From Methanomethylovorans sp. PtaU1.Bin073 (GTDB lineage: Archaea; Halobacteriota; Methanosarcinia; Methanosarcinales; Methanosarcinaceae), in the NCBI GenBank assembly GCA_002067265.1, contig MVQW01000111.1, positions 1-5,414 of the forward strand: DNA of 5,414 nt, read 5' to 3'. Position 1 is the stretch's first letter; the number at the start of each line of letters is the position of its first letter. Both the position numbers and the translations under genes were made by a program. Below the pieces are notes generated by a model that worked only from the letters and a program-made list of their open reading frames with translations, ran no database searches and was not told the origin of the DNA. Positions 1 to 5,130 of this stretch are shown in pieces.

Positions 1-1
1 G

Positions 2-1387
2 GGACATGAAGGGCTTCCGGAGACAGATTCACCATTTTATGATGAGATCTACGAAGAGTCAATGGAATATCTTAAGCTTGTAGGCCTTGAGCATAAAGCA
101 CTTCATGCAACAAGCGCTCTTAGCGGCGGAGAGAAGCAAAGGCTTATTCTTGCTCGACAGCTAGCTGCCAAACCAAAATTACTACTACTCGATGAACCTG
201 TGACAATGACAGGACCAGGGACAAAGCAGGAAGTTCTGGATGTTATAAAGGATCTCAAGAAAACACTAAGCATTCCTATTATCGTAGTATCCCACCTTCC
301 GGAACTACACATGTATATCGCTGATCGCCTCATATATCTTGAAGACGGCAAAATAATAGATGAAGGAAAAACCGAAACAATACTGAAACATTTCCTCAAG
401 GATATGCAGCCACGGGTAGAGATAAATCCGACTGAGAAAAAGGAAACAGTTATCAAAGTAAGAGAGATCAACAAGCGACTAGCACTTATAAGAGTAGGTG
501 AGGTCCTTAACTTCAAAGATCTGTCACTTGACATATATAAAGGGGAAATAGTTTCACTTATCGGACAATCGGGAGCCGGTAAGACTACCCTTCTTAAGAT
601 GATAGAAGGGCTTACAGTACCCACCTCTGGAGAGATACTATACCTGCATGATGGAGAATGGGTGGATATAACACACTTTAATTCTAGAAGGATAGAACTT
701 CGGAAAAAAATAAGCATGATGCACCAGGAGTTTACTCTTTCCCCTCATTCCACCGTGGGCCAGCAGATAGGCTTCAGGATGCGTGTCAAAGGACCCGGAT
801 CTCTGGAATACGCACGGAAAAAAGCAAAAGAGCTGAAAATATCTGACGAAATATTGGATCTGCTCTACACACTGCCTGATCTTACAGAGGAAGAGAAAGA
901 CAAGATCATGTATGATACGCATATAAAGCCTGAGATCTATGCCAAACTTTTCCCAAAGGTCACGATGGAAGATGTGAAGGAACACGCAACAAAGATATTT
1001 GAAGCTCTTGACCTTCCATTTGATATCCTTTATAAAACACCATATCAGATAAGTGGCGGCGAACACGTACGTGCCTACATAGCTCTTGCACTTACAACCA
1101 ATCCGGAAATACTCATGCTTGACGAACCTTTTGGTGACCTGGACCCTGTAACACTGAGAGATGTTACGAATTCCCTCAAAACGATAAATAAGGAATTCGG
1201 CACTACAATAATCATTGTAAGCCATCATATGGATTTCGTAAAAGAAGTATCACACAGAGCAATTCTTATAGATGATGCAAAAGTGATCAACGATGGTAAT
1301 CCGATAGAGGTATCGGACCAGTTAGTGGGAATGAGTCATGCAAGATATCTGGAAAAAACTATGGAATCCATTATTTCCGGAAATTGA
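2..1387 (+). CDS. atwA: Methyl-coenzyme M reductase system component A2 (double ABC ATPase), 5'-truncated by the window
   Basis: Component A2 is a soluble ATPase with two ABC nucleotide-binding domains. It is known from methanogens as part of the ATP-dependent reductive activation of methyl-CoM reductase. The reading frame is open from base 2, so the true start lies upstream; from the spacing of the motifs I infer that roughly 70-80 residues, including the first Walker A, are missing. Numbering from the Met codon at 62: domain 1 shows signature LSGGEKQR (20-27), Walker B LLLLDEP (40-46) and H-loop His78. Domain 2 has Walker A GQSGAGKTT (168-176), signature ISGGEHVR (340-347), Walker B LMLDEP (351-356), D-loop GDLDP (358-362) and H-loop His388. 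There are no membrane segments, so it is not a transporter subunit with fused permease. Domain 2 carries a long helical insert between its Q-loop (about 222) and signature. Domain 1 lacks a normal D-loop (TMTGPGT follows DEPV). It ends with TGA and a T-rich tract. Family identification is by recognition of motif layout and wording; a general double-ABC ATPase is the fallback. Confidence 0.9.
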   Translation, partial: GHEGLPETDSPFYDEIYEESMEYLKLVGLEHKALHATSALSGGEKQRLILARQLAAKPKLLLLDEPVTMTGPGTKQEVLDVIKDLKKTLSIPIIVVSHLPELHMYIADRLIYLEDGKIIDEGKTETILKHFLKDMQPRVEINPTEKKETVIKVREINKRLALIRVGEVLNFKDLSLDIYKGEIVSLIGQSGAGKTTLLKMIEGLTVPTSGEILYLHDGEWVDITHFNSRRIELRKKISMMHQEFTLSPHSTVGQQIGFRMRVKGPGSLEYARKKAKELKISDEILDLLYTLPDLTEEEKDKIMYDTHIKPEIYAKLFPKVTMEDVKEHATKIFEALDLPFDILYKTPYQISGGEHVRAYIALALTTNPEILMLDEPFGDLDPVTLRDVTNSLKTINKEFGTTIIIVSHHMDFVKEVSHRAILIDDAKVINDGNPIEVSDQLVGMSHARYLEKTMESIISGN

Positions 1388-1396
1388 TCCTGCAAC

Positions 1397-1416
1397 CTTT
1401 ATTTTTATTCTTTTTT
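1397..1416 (+). terminator. Oligo-T terminator of atwA
   Basis: About ten bases after the atwA stop the + strand becomes almost pure T with a closing run of six T. T-tracts without an obligatory hairpin are the usual archaeal intrinsic termination signal. The next gene has its own promoter-like sequence and a separate RBS, which supports a transcript end here. Confidence 0.6.
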
Positions 1417-1431
1417 AACTGAAAATAGTTC

Positions 1432-1450
1432 TGCCCCGATACAAGGGGCA
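1432..1450 (+). other. Perfect 6-bp hairpin between atwA and the phasin-like gene
   Basis: TGCCCC (1432-1437) pairs with GGGGCA (1445-1450) around a 7-base loop. It lies between the oligo-T tract of atwA and the TATA-like box of the next gene. It could stabilise the 3' end of read-through atwA message or be a DNA dyad for a regulator of the downstream promoter. The sequence alone does not decide. Confidence 0.45.
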
Positions 1451-1454
1451 CAAA

Positions 1455-1466
1455 GATATTTATTTT
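1455..1466 (+). promoter_or_regulatory. TATA-like promoter for the phasin-like gene
   Basis: GATATTTATTTT follows an A-rich stretch that could act as BRE. Counting about 26 bases from the box centre puts the transcription start near 1485, giving a leader of roughly 15 bases that carries a GAGGTGA ribosome binding site. The placement is a prediction from spacing rules only. Confidence 0.4.
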
Positions 1467-1499
1467 AGCAAATTACAACTCTTACTGAGGTGAAATTGA

Positions 1500-1856
1500 A
1501 TGAAAGATACTTTAAAAAAGGTGGGGCTTTTTGGTATTGGACTGTGGGCCCTTACTGAAGACAAGATCAACGAGCTCTCAAAGGAGCTTATAGATAGCGG
1601 GGAGATGAATAAGGAAGAAGGGAAAAAGTTTGTAAAGGAAGTCCTTGAAGAACAGAAAAAACAGAAAGAAGATATTGAAAAGAAGATCAATTCAAAAGTG
1701 CAGGAAACCTTCAAGCGGGCAGACGTTGTGAAAAAAGAGGACCTGAAGATACTGAAAGAACAGATGCAACAGATTCAGGACAAACTTGATGAACTGATCG
1801 GTGAGAAAAAGGAAGAGGCTAAAAAAGAAGAGCCAAAAAAGGAAGAGGAAGAATAA
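1500..1856 (+). CDS. Phasin-like coiled-coil protein with lysine/glutamate tail (118 aa)
   Basis: Small, highly charged and almost entirely helical in appearance. The N-terminus has a short hydrophobic helix (VGLFGIGLWAL, 8-18) followed by TEDKINELSKELIDSGEMNKEEG (19-41). This resembles the start of bacterial 'phasin-like/PHA regulator phasin' family proteins, in which a glycine-rich hydrophobic stretch precedes a Lys/Glu-rich helix and a 'SGE(M/L)' turn. Residues 42-100 look like a coiled coil with heptad-spaced hydrophobics, and residues 101-118 are a KKEE repeat tail. The start is secure: a perfect GAGGTGA site (1487-1493) sits six bases before the ATG. It heads a probable two-gene unit with the beta-sandwich protein 44 bases downstream. 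Polyhydroxyalkanoate granules are not a normal feature of methanogens, so 'phasin' here should mean fold and sequence type, not function. A structural or membrane-associated adaptor role is possible but not shown. Confidence 0.75.
   Translation: MKDTLKKVGLFGIGLWALTEDKINELSKELIDSGEMNKEEGKKFVKEVLEEQKKQKEDIEKKINSKVQETFKRADVVKKEDLKILKEQMQQIQDKLDELIGEKKEEAKKEEPKKEEEE
1806..1850 (+). repeat. Three tandem 15-bp units encoding KKEEx
   Basis: Units at 1806-1820, 1821-1835 and 1836-1850 match AAAAAGGAAGAGG plus two variable bases, with a few substitutions in the middle copy. They are in frame and encode KKEEA, KKEEP and KKEEE at the C-terminus of the phasin-like protein. Exact five-codon periodicity suggests expansion by slippage and predicts length variation between strains. 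Confidence 0.75.
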
Positions 1857-1869
1857 CTCTTCCATTATA

Positions 1870-1890
1870 GCTGCACCATATAGTTGCAGC
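1870..1890 (+). promoter_or_regulatory. Hairpin abutting the ribosome binding site of the GTG-started gene
   Basis: GCTGCA (1870-1875) pairs perfectly with TGCAGC (1885-1890) around a 9-base loop. The AGGGGGA ribosome binding site begins at the next base (1891). In a co-transcribed message this hairpin would sit directly against the initiation region of the second gene and could tune its translation or mark a processing site. Confidence 0.45.
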
Positions 1891-1900
1891 AGGGGGAATT

Positions 1901-2506
1901 GTGGGCAAAAGTAAGACACAGAGTCTTTTTCTAAACATACTTAAAGTTATAAACCGCATAAGGCATCGTAACCTGGATGTAAGTACAAATAATGTTACTG
2001 TGAATTGGGAACACATCCCACCTAATCCCCGGATAGGTGACACACTTACGATTACAGGTAACACTATACCTGAAGCTAAGGTCAAGGTAAAGGTATCTTT
2101 TGAAAAGAAGGCTCCCGTCATAGATGGGAAGTATGAATATGATATGGATAGAGTGGAGATACCGGATGGACCAAATAGTTTTACCATAAAGGCCCGTAAA
2201 GTCAGAAACCTCGGTTTCACAGTGAAAATGTTCATCAATTTCACCAGGACATTTGAAGCTAACAGTGATGAGGCGGGTTTTTCAGAACAGAACGTACCTT
2301 CAGGAACCTATGATATATCGATCCACGGGCTGGCAAAAGAAGGAGAGAATGAAGTAATTATTTATCTGGAAGCTGTGGAAATCATTGATGCAGATATTGA
2401 AGGAAAGTTCACATATAATTACAATACTGCTGCTTTGCCTGCCGGAGATTTTATGGTGCTTGTAGGGGATTCAGATAAAACAATAGAGCTCACCCCGGCA
2501 ATCTAA
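1901..2506 (+). CDS. Two-repeat beta-sandwich (methanogen surface-protein type) protein without signal peptide
   Basis: 201 residues, GTG start. The start is fixed because the frame is closed by TAG at 1868-1870, no other usable start intervenes, and AGGGGGA (1891-1897) is correctly spaced. After a basic N-terminal segment (1-30) come two related units of about 90 residues. GDTLTITG (46-53), GKYEY (76-80) and IPDG (87-90) recur as GTYDISIHG (135-143), GKFTY (168-172) and LPAG (179-182), the last two pairs offset by 92. This strand-rich pattern, with 'GKYEYDMDRVEIPDGPNSFTI' type wording, resembles Ig-like beta-sandwich segments I know from Methanosarcinales cell-surface proteins; that comparison is from memory. 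No secretion signal is visible: the hydrophobic stretch SLFLNILKVI (8-17) is short and is followed by basic residues. No C-terminal anchor is seen either. It is probably co-expressed with the phasin-like gene just upstream. Function unknown. Confidence 0.8.
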   Translation: MGKSKTQSLFLNILKVINRIRHRNLDVSTNNVTVNWEHIPPNPRIGDTLTITGNTIPEAKVKVKVSFEKKAPVIDGKYEYDMDRVEIPDGPNSFTIKARKVRNLGFTVKMFINFTRTFEANSDEAGFSEQNVPSGTYDISIHGLAKEGENEVIIYLEAVEIIDADIEGKFTYNYNTAALPAGDFMVLVGDSDKTIELTPAI

Positions 2507-2535
2507 AAGCGTCATTATTAAAAAGAGAAAATCAC

Positions 2536-2553
2536 GTCAGCCCTGAGGCTGAC
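2536..2553. terminator. Bidirectional hairpin terminator between convergent genes
   Basis: GTCAGCC (2536-2542) and GGCTGAC (2547-2553) form a perfect 7-bp stem with a CTGA loop. It is flanked by A-rich sequence on the left (T-rich when read on the - strand) and by AATTATTTAAT on the right. It lies in the 65-base gap between two convergent genes, the usual place for a shared terminator. Confidence 0.65.
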
Positions 2554-2571
2554 CAGAATTATTTAATATCC

Positions 2572-2847
2572 TTATAACTTAATTCCACGTTCTGTCATGT
2601 GCTTGATAAACTCAGTTGCTTCCATGACCGGCACACTGTCAATCGTACAGACATCAGACCATGGGAGATTGAATGCTGCGTATGCCTCTGAGCTTTCAGC
2701 CTCATAGAGAATGAAGTATCTTCCACCTGTGAGGTCAACCCACTGGTTGATCACATGTATACCTGCTGGTGGCCTTAGCTCCTTAAAGTGCTTCAGTATA
2801 TCTGCCCTGTGTTCTGGTGCCCACATACTAACGTCCATAAATAACAT
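2572..2847 (-). CDS. DUF3303-type small protein (91 aa)
   Basis: Full-length 91-residue protein opening MLFMDVSMWAPEHRADILKHF, then W36 in QWVDL, GGRYFILYEAES (41-52) and a PWSDV segment (62-66) before a final strand and helix. This order is what I associate with the DUF3303 family, small alpha/beta proteins of probable ferredoxin-like (dimeric alpha-beta barrel) fold whose biochemical role is unknown. Start: on the - strand, AAGGGGTG lies nine bases before the ATG at 2847, which favours this Met over the internal Met4. It is transcribed divergently from nrpR across about 300 bases and converges on the beta-sandwich gene. No catalytic motif is apparent. The DUF assignment is by eye; the existence of the gene is well supported by start signal, family resemblance and flanking terminator. 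Confidence 0.8.
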   Translation of the reverse strand: MLFMDVSMWAPEHRADILKHFKELRPPAGIHVINQWVDLTGGRYFILYEAESSEAYAAFNLPWSDVCTIDSVPVMEATEFIKHMTERGIKL

Positions 2848-2879
2848 TTCTTATAACACCCCTTGCATGTTCCAGTAGA

Positions 2880-2907
2880 ATTGGGCTTTGACCCAATACT
2901 CCCAATT
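2880..2907 (-). promoter_or_regulatory. Alternative hairpins in the DUF3303-type gene leader
   Basis: The segment AATTGGG (2879-2885) can pair with CCCAAT at 2892-2897 (6-base loop) or with CCCAATT at 2901-2907. The two pairings exclude each other. On the - strand this lies 33-60 bases upstream of the start codon, within a plausible 5' leader if transcription begins near 2901 from a weak TATA-like CATATTG (2925-2931). The promoter position is uncertain. Confidence 0.35.
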
Positions 2908-2954
2908 AATAATGGACTCGCATACAATATGAAGCTTTCTACAATCAGAATAAA

Positions 2955-2967
2955 GTAACTGAGTTAC
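2955..2967. promoter_or_regulatory. Candidate operator dyad GTAACT-G-AGTTAC
   Basis: A perfect 13-base inverted repeat centred on G2961, placed between the two divergent genes and beside AT-rich boxes. Its size and symmetry fit a dimeric HTH regulator. It does not match the NrpR operator GGAA-N6-TTCC, so the binding protein is unknown. Confidence 0.4.
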
Positions 2968-3053
2968 ACACAGGTACCTAATATAAAAAGAAACATATAA
3001 GAGCACGTGTTTTAAGAATAGGTTTAAGATTTACACTTATGATTTCAAAGCAC

Positions 3054-3061
3054 AATATAAT
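3054..3061 (+). promoter_or_regulatory. Probable TATA box of nrpR
   Basis: AATATAAT is preceded by CAAAGCAC. A start about 26 bases from its centre falls near 3084, giving a leader of about 60 bases before the preferred start codon. The first bases of that leader form a hairpin. Confidence 0.5.
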
Positions 3062-3080
3062 GTGATACATAGTCTTTTTA

Positions 3081-3107
3081 GAGATGATAGATATATTGCA
3101 TCATCTC
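3081..3107 (+). promoter_or_regulatory. 5'-terminal hairpin of the nrpR leader
   Basis: GAGATGAT (3081-3088) pairs perfectly over 8 bp with ATCATCTC (3100-3107) around an 11-base loop. From the TATA position it would lie at the very 5' end of the transcript. It could protect the message or modulate translation; it does not cover the ribosome binding site at 3132-3137. Confidence 0.45.
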
Positions 3108-3131
3108 CAACTTAACCAGTATAACAAAAGA

Positions 3132-3137
3132 GAAGGA
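3132..3137 (+). promoter_or_regulatory. Ribosome binding site that decides the nrpR start
   Basis: GAAGGA sits six bases before ATG 3144. It supports this start over the in-frame ATG at 3084, which has no ribosome binding site and would only work on a leaderless transcript. Confidence 0.55.
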
Positions 3138-3143
3138 ACATAT

Positions 3144-4124
3144 ATGACAGACCCCAATGTCGAAAGGAAACTTATCGAAATCATGCGGATAATCAGCAAG
3201 AATGACAAACCGCTGGGAGCCCGCCTCATCGCAGATGAGCTGCAGAACAGAGGATATGCCATTGGGGAAAGAGCGGTGCGTTACCACTTGCGCATATTGG
3301 ATGAGAGAGGATTCACCAAAAAGCATGGATATATTGGACGCACGATTACAGAACTTGGACAGAAAGAGCTCAATGATGCACTTATAGGTGACAGGCTGGA
3401 TTTTGTAATCACAAGAATCGAAGAACTTGTGTACAAAACAACATACAACATACGGGAAAAAACCGGTAATGTCATCGTAAACGTATCTATTATTGATAAA
3501 AACGACTACGACAAATCTCTAGAAGTATTAAAATATGCCATTGACGCTGGCGTGTCCATAAGTCCCAGAATTAGAGTAGTGGACGAAGATTCGGAAGAAG
3601 ATGATATTTTCGTACCCGATGGCAAATTTGCAATAGCCAACGTATGCAGTATAACTTACGATGGTATTCTTCTGAAAAATGGGATACCTTCTACTCCCTT
3701 ATATGGTGGCCTTATGCAGATGGAAGCCCGCAAACCTGTAAGTTTCGTAGACTTGATAGGCTACAGCGGAACATCAATTGACCCTATAAAAATATTCATT
3801 AATAGGCATTCCACTTCAGTTCTTGATTACATTGAAACTGGCACTGGAAAATTGCTCGCGAATCTGCGCCAGATACCGGGTTCCGCGAGGGAAAAAGCGC
3901 GTGAAGTTATGGAACTTGCAAAAGAATCCGATATTGGCGGATACCTGGACATCGGTGAAACGGGAGATGATGTTTTCGGTGTACCCATGGAAAGAGGCAA
4001 AGCAGGCATTCCTGTAACAGTTGGAAGCAATGCCGTCACTGCCATTGCAGAAGCTGGTATTACTGTGAAAGCATACCCTGTTTCTACTACTATGGACTAT
4101 AACATGATGAAAAGACTGGAATGA
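3144..4124 (+). CDS. nrpR: Nitrogen regulator NrpR, one HTH plus one NrpR domain (NrpRI type)
   Basis: NrpR represses nitrogen-fixation and ammonium-assimilation genes in methanogens and is released from DNA when 2-oxoglutarate signals nitrogen shortage. The 326-residue protein begins with a winged helix-turn-helix (about 6-75: VERKLIEIMRIISKNDKP, GARLIADELQNRGY, GERAVRYHLRILDERGF). It continues with a single NrpR regulatory domain (about 85-326), rich in glycine turns such as IPSTPLYGGLMQME (181-194), IGYSGTSIDPI (205-215) and KAGIPVTVGSNAVTA (286-300). Methanococcales carry a version with two regulatory domains in one protein. In Methanosarcina, NrpRI (HTH plus one domain) works with a separate HTH-less NrpRII, so a partner gene is expected elsewhere in this genome. 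ATG 3144 is chosen for its GAAGGA site and because the family sequence begins here. Using ATG 3084 would add 20 residues (MIDILHHLQ...) with no family resemblance. No operator of its own type is seen upstream. Confidence 0.9.
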   Translation: MTDPNVERKLIEIMRIISKNDKPLGARLIADELQNRGYAIGERAVRYHLRILDERGFTKKHGYIGRTITELGQKELNDALIGDRLDFVITRIEELVYKTTYNIREKTGNVIVNVSIIDKNDYDKSLEVLKYAIDAGVSISPRIRVVDEDSEEDDIFVPDGKFAIANVCSITYDGILLKNGIPSTPLYGGLMQMEARKPVSFVDLIGYSGTSIDPIKIFINRHSTSVLDYIETGTGKLLANLRQIPGSAREKAREVMELAKESDIGGYLDIGETGDDVFGVPMERGKAGIPVTVGSNAVTAIAEAGITVKAYPVSTTMDYNMMKRLE

Positions 4125-4131
4125 ATATTCA
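4122..4131. repeat. 10-bp palindrome whose two ends are the stop codons of convergent genes
   Basis: TGAATATTCA is perfectly self-complementary. Its first three bases are the TGA of nrpR and its last three, read on the - strand, are the TGA of the methyltransferase gene. The genes are therefore separated by only four bases. Confidence 0.9.
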
Positions 4132-5097
4132 GTTTTTTCTTTTTTTCTTTACAATATTCATCATTGAAAAATACCCTCTTCCAAATTCCACGGAAAGGAG
4201 TTGATATGCCTTTTTATCAGTAAGACCTGAACTTTTTATGGCATTGTATCTCTCAAGCACTTTACTTGCTTCTTCTTCTGTCCAGCGTTTTCTCTGGTTA
4301 TGATGAGGGTTCCCTCCATTGGAGGACACATCATTAAGCATATACCCCCTCTCGACATTACCCATTTGTTTTAATTGATAATCATAGATATCTTTATTAA
4401 TCTCAAATCCGGTGGAGTGCCTGTTAAGAGATTTAGCTATCTTTGCTGTCGAAAAGCTCCCTAAGAAAAAATCACAGATAAGATCCCCTTCATCAGATGA
4501 ATAGAGGATCATCTTCCTTAAAAGTTCAGCAGGAAGAGTGTTTTTATTTCTCATTCTGCCTTTCTTGAAATCCCTGTTGATGACCCATACATCTTCAAGA
4601 TCAGTGTAAAGAAAAGAGCTATTGTCTTCAGCTTTATCCGAAGCTCCGAATCTGCAGAAAGTATTAAATTTCACTTTTTTAGAACTTGATTTTTTGCAGT
4701 AGAGGATGTGATAATGAGATGTTACAAACTTGTGCCTGGTACTTACACCGAAATTATACTTCCAGATAATATGATTAATAAGCTCAAAACCATTTTTTTC
4801 AAGAGCAAGCAATATGTCTAAAAGATTACTCCACCCTGAAACCACATACATAGAACCAGTGTCTTTTAGAACCCTGTGAGCTTCACGGACCCATTTGAAA
4901 GAGAAAATCCTGTACTCCTCTGGAGCTACCTCAACATACCCTTCGAACACATGTTCTTCTTTTCTATGATAATGCTTGTGGAGACTGTCGCCATTTATGG
5001 CAAAAGGGGGATCAGTAATGATAAGATCGATGCTTCTGTCGGGAAGATGCTCACGCGCACCGGTTATACAATCCTGGTTATAATAGATATCCCTCAT
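4129..5097 (-). CDS. Beta-class site-specific DNA adenine (N6, possibly N4-C) methyltransferase with C-terminal HTH-like domain
   Basis: A 322-residue S-adenosylmethionine-dependent DNA amino-methyltransferase. Catalytic motif IV is DPPF (29-32), after the typical opening YNQDCITGAREHLPDRSIDLIITDPPF. Motif X-like NKNTLPAELLRKMI (184-197) comes before the SAM-binding motif I, DFFLGSFSTAKIA (209-221), with the acidic GFEIN (230-234) after it. The order IV then X-I is that of the beta class. DPPF and the GSF form of motif I, as in YhdJ-like enzymes, favour N6-adenine. Residues about 262-318, beginning PHHNQRKRWTEEEASKVLERY, look like an added Myb/SANT- or HTH-like helical domain, probably for target recognition. 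No restriction endonuclease is recognisable nearby, so it appears orphan; the unidentified divergent gene at the right edge is the only open candidate. It has no ribosome binding site; a TATA box 26-32 bases upstream suggests leaderless translation. The target sequence cannot be read from the protein. Confidence 0.88.
   Translation of the reverse strand: MRDIYYNQDCITGAREHLPDRSIDLIITDPPFAINGDSLHKHYHRKEEHVFEGYVEVAPEEYRIFSFKWVREAHRVLKDTGSMYVVSGWSNLLDILLALEKNGFELINHIIWKYNFGVSTRHKFVTSHYHILYCKKSSSKKVKFNTFCRFGASDKAEDNSSFLYTDLEDVWVINRDFKKGRMRNKNTLPAELLRKMILYSSDEGDLICDFFLGSFSTAKIAKSLNRHSTGFEINKDIYDYQLKQMGNVERGYMLNDVSSNGGNPHHNQRKRWTEEEASKVLERYNAIKSSGLTDKKAYQLLSVEFGRGYFSMMNIVKKKRKN
4133..4150 (+). terminator. 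Oligo-T terminator of nrpR inside the methyltransferase 3' end
   Basis: A run of T6-C-T7-C-T3 starts nine bases after the nrpR stop, a strong archaeal-type termination signal. On the opposite strand the same bases encode the lysine-rich C-terminus (KKKRKN) of the methyltransferase, so one sequence serves both roles. Confidence 0.65.
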
Positions 5098-5121
5098 CCG
5101 GTCGTGGGATATGATTCAGCA

Positions 5122-5130
5122 GTATATAAG
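5122..5130 (-). promoter_or_regulatory. TATA box of the methyltransferase gene (leaderless transcript)
   Basis: On the - strand CTTATATAC is centred about 29 bases before the ATG at 5097. Archaeal transcription usually starts about 26-27 bases after the TATA centre, so the message would begin within about three bases of the start codon. The absence of any purine-rich binding site in CATATCCCACGACCGG before the ATG agrees with this. Confidence 0.6.

Larger units (their letters stand above)
2848..3143. promoter_or_regulatory. Divergent control region between the DUF3303-type gene and nrpR
   Basis: This 296-base, AT-rich stretch has no credible gene of its own. It contains a CCCAAT-based hairpin pair near the - strand gene, a GTAACT-G-AGTTAC dyad in the middle, several AT-rich boxes readable in either direction (2975-2997), a CACGTG hexamer (3004-3009), TTTAAGA twice at 12-base spacing (3011 and 3023), the probable nrpR TATA box and a leader hairpin. 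No GGAA-N6-TTCC site, the known NrpR operator, is present, so autoregulation by that site is not suggested. Confidence 0.5.

Noticed and set aside
103..717. Long - strand reading frame opposite atwA
   Set aside because: It is the antisense of a clear ABC ATPase gene, has serine-rich low-complexity translation, and shows no start signal.
638..1228. Second long - strand reading frame opposite atwA
   Set aside because: It overlaps conserved Walker and signature coding sequence on the + strand, and its translation resembles no family.
1364..1379. GGAA...TTCC near the end of atwA as an NrpR operator
   Set aside because: The spacing is eight bases rather than the known six and the site is inside the 3' coding end of atwA, away from any promoter it could control.
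1819..2244. - strand reading frame opposite the beta-sandwich gene
   Set aside because: The + strand frame has a ribosome binding site and a clear internal protein repeat; the - strand frame has neither.
2848..3143. CRISPR, tRNA or insertion-sequence ends in the gaps
   Set aside because: No regularly spaced repeats, tRNA cloverleaf, terminal inverted repeats or transposase fragments are visible here or in the other gaps.
4313..4325. CCTCC-ATT-GGAGG inverted repeat inside the methyltransferase gene
   Set aside because: It is a 5-bp stem within coding sequence for the glycine/asparagine linker (SSNGGN) and is easily explained by codon choice.
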